Shown piece by piece: positions 63,735 to 64,000 of a stretch of 64,000 nt of DNA; the stretch's first letter is position 1; each line of letters begins with the position of its first letter. The notes beneath the pieces were generated by a model, which ran no database searches, had not been told where the DNA came from, and worked only from the letters and a program-made list of their open reading frames with translations. The position numbers and the translations under genes are program-made. Source of the stretch: Rhodococcus sp. X156 (GTDB lineage Bacteria; Actinomycetota; Actinomycetes; Mycobacteriales; Mycobacteriaceae). The stretch spans positions 2,513,001 to 2,577,000 of the forward strand of contig NZ_CP034766.1 of NCBI RefSeq assembly GCF_004006015.1. The letters run 5' to 3'.

Positions 63735-64000
63735 ATGACGACCACCGCCATCACCCACAGCGCCATCACCCGTACCGCCCGGCCCGTGCTCGACCTCACC
63801 GTGCGGGTGCTCACCCGCCCCGGCGGCCAGGTGCAGCTGGGCTGGGACCCCGAGCGCGCGGTGCTGGTGCAGGCCAGCCGATCGTCCGACGCCCAGCCGC
63901 TGGCGGAGCTGCTCAACGGCCTGGACGGCAGCCGCACCGTGGCCGAGCTGGGCGAGGCCGCCGCGCACGCGGGCCTGACCGAGCCCGAGCTGCACCGGCT
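63735..64000 (+). CDS. ThiF/cyclodehydratase-like protein, 3' truncated by the window
   Basis: The first 88 codons from ATG 63735 are present. After a Thr/Ile-rich start, the segment RPGGQVQLGWDPERAVLV with a following LLNGLDGSRTVAELG resembles the N-terminal (leader-peptide-recognition-like) part of actinobacterial ThiF or bacteriocin-cyclodehydratase-type proteins found next to DUF2342/M48 genes. The catalytic part lies outside the window, so the assignment rests on context and this short region. Confidence 0.5.
   Translation, partial: MTTTAITHSAITRTARPVLDLTVRVLTRPGGQVQLGWDPERAVLVQASRSSDAQPLAELLNGLDGSRTVAELGEAAAHAGLTEPELHR

Noticed and set aside
1-64000. CRISPR array, rRNA genes or intact insertion sequence
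   Set aside because: No regularly spaced repeats, rRNA signatures or transposase genes were seen in the window.

Overview
The window is high-GC DNA with dense, often overlapping genes, many GTG starts and weak, U-poor terminators, which points to an actinobacterium. Family-level clues agree: an IdeR/DtxR-type iron box, GAF-ANTAR proteins, an F420-reductase-like enzyme, and the conserved neighbourhood UPF0182 - PPA1309 - YlbL-type PDZ protease - DUF2342 metalloprotease - M48 - DUF5679. The UPF0182 N-terminus most resembles Mycobacteriales/Pseudonocardiales-type proteins. I cannot name a genus from sequence alone.

Layout. 0-8 kb: a complete potassium operon kdpF-A-B-C-D-E, preceded by a 38-residue membrane ORF overlapping kdpF. 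8-12.8 kb: a hotdog thioesterase, a GAF-ANTAR regulator, DoxX and MOSC proteins, and an Hsp70-like ATPase fused through a membrane helix to an exported domain. 12.9-20.5 kb: an iron island. A siderophore importer (binding lipoprotein, two FecCD permeases, ATPase) faces a heterodimeric ABC transporter pair; each unit has its own iron box and the two end 3 bp apart. 20.6-38 kb: catabolic and redox genes. These are a frameshifted Zn-alcohol dehydrogenase, a nitroreductase, a GMC oxidoreductase with a Tat-exported small partner, a lower meta-cleavage operon (hydratase, acetaldehyde dehydrogenase, hydroxyoxovalerate aldolase) with a divergent IclR regulator, a crotonase, a DHA2 efflux pump, a second alcohol dehydrogenase, a second GAF-ANTAR protein, an F420-type reductase, a frameshifted CPA1 antiporter and an aldo/keto reductase.

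38-39.3 kb is a small compositionally different patch with a stand-alone caspase/CHAT-like protein (His73/Cys110). 39.3-47 kb carries small enzymes and two regulators (XRE, WYL). 47.1-54.6 kb looks like a decayed integrative island lying against the initiator tRNA-fMet gene. Next to the tRNA is a broken tyrosine integrase, and the cargo is one 2,073-residue STAND NTPase with an N-terminal nuclease-like domain, resembling Avs/AVAST anti-phage sensors. 54.7-64 kb returns to conserved chromosomal genes, with an endoglycoceramidase-like GH5 gene and a 3'-truncated cyclodehydratase/ThiF-like gene at the edge.

The most interesting signals are the giant STAND protein and its island, the small CHAT-like protein, the Hsp70-membrane-exported fusion, and the asymmetric iron-regulated ABC heterodimer. 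Two genes carry single-base frameshifts in G tracts, which may be sequence errors rather than real decay.
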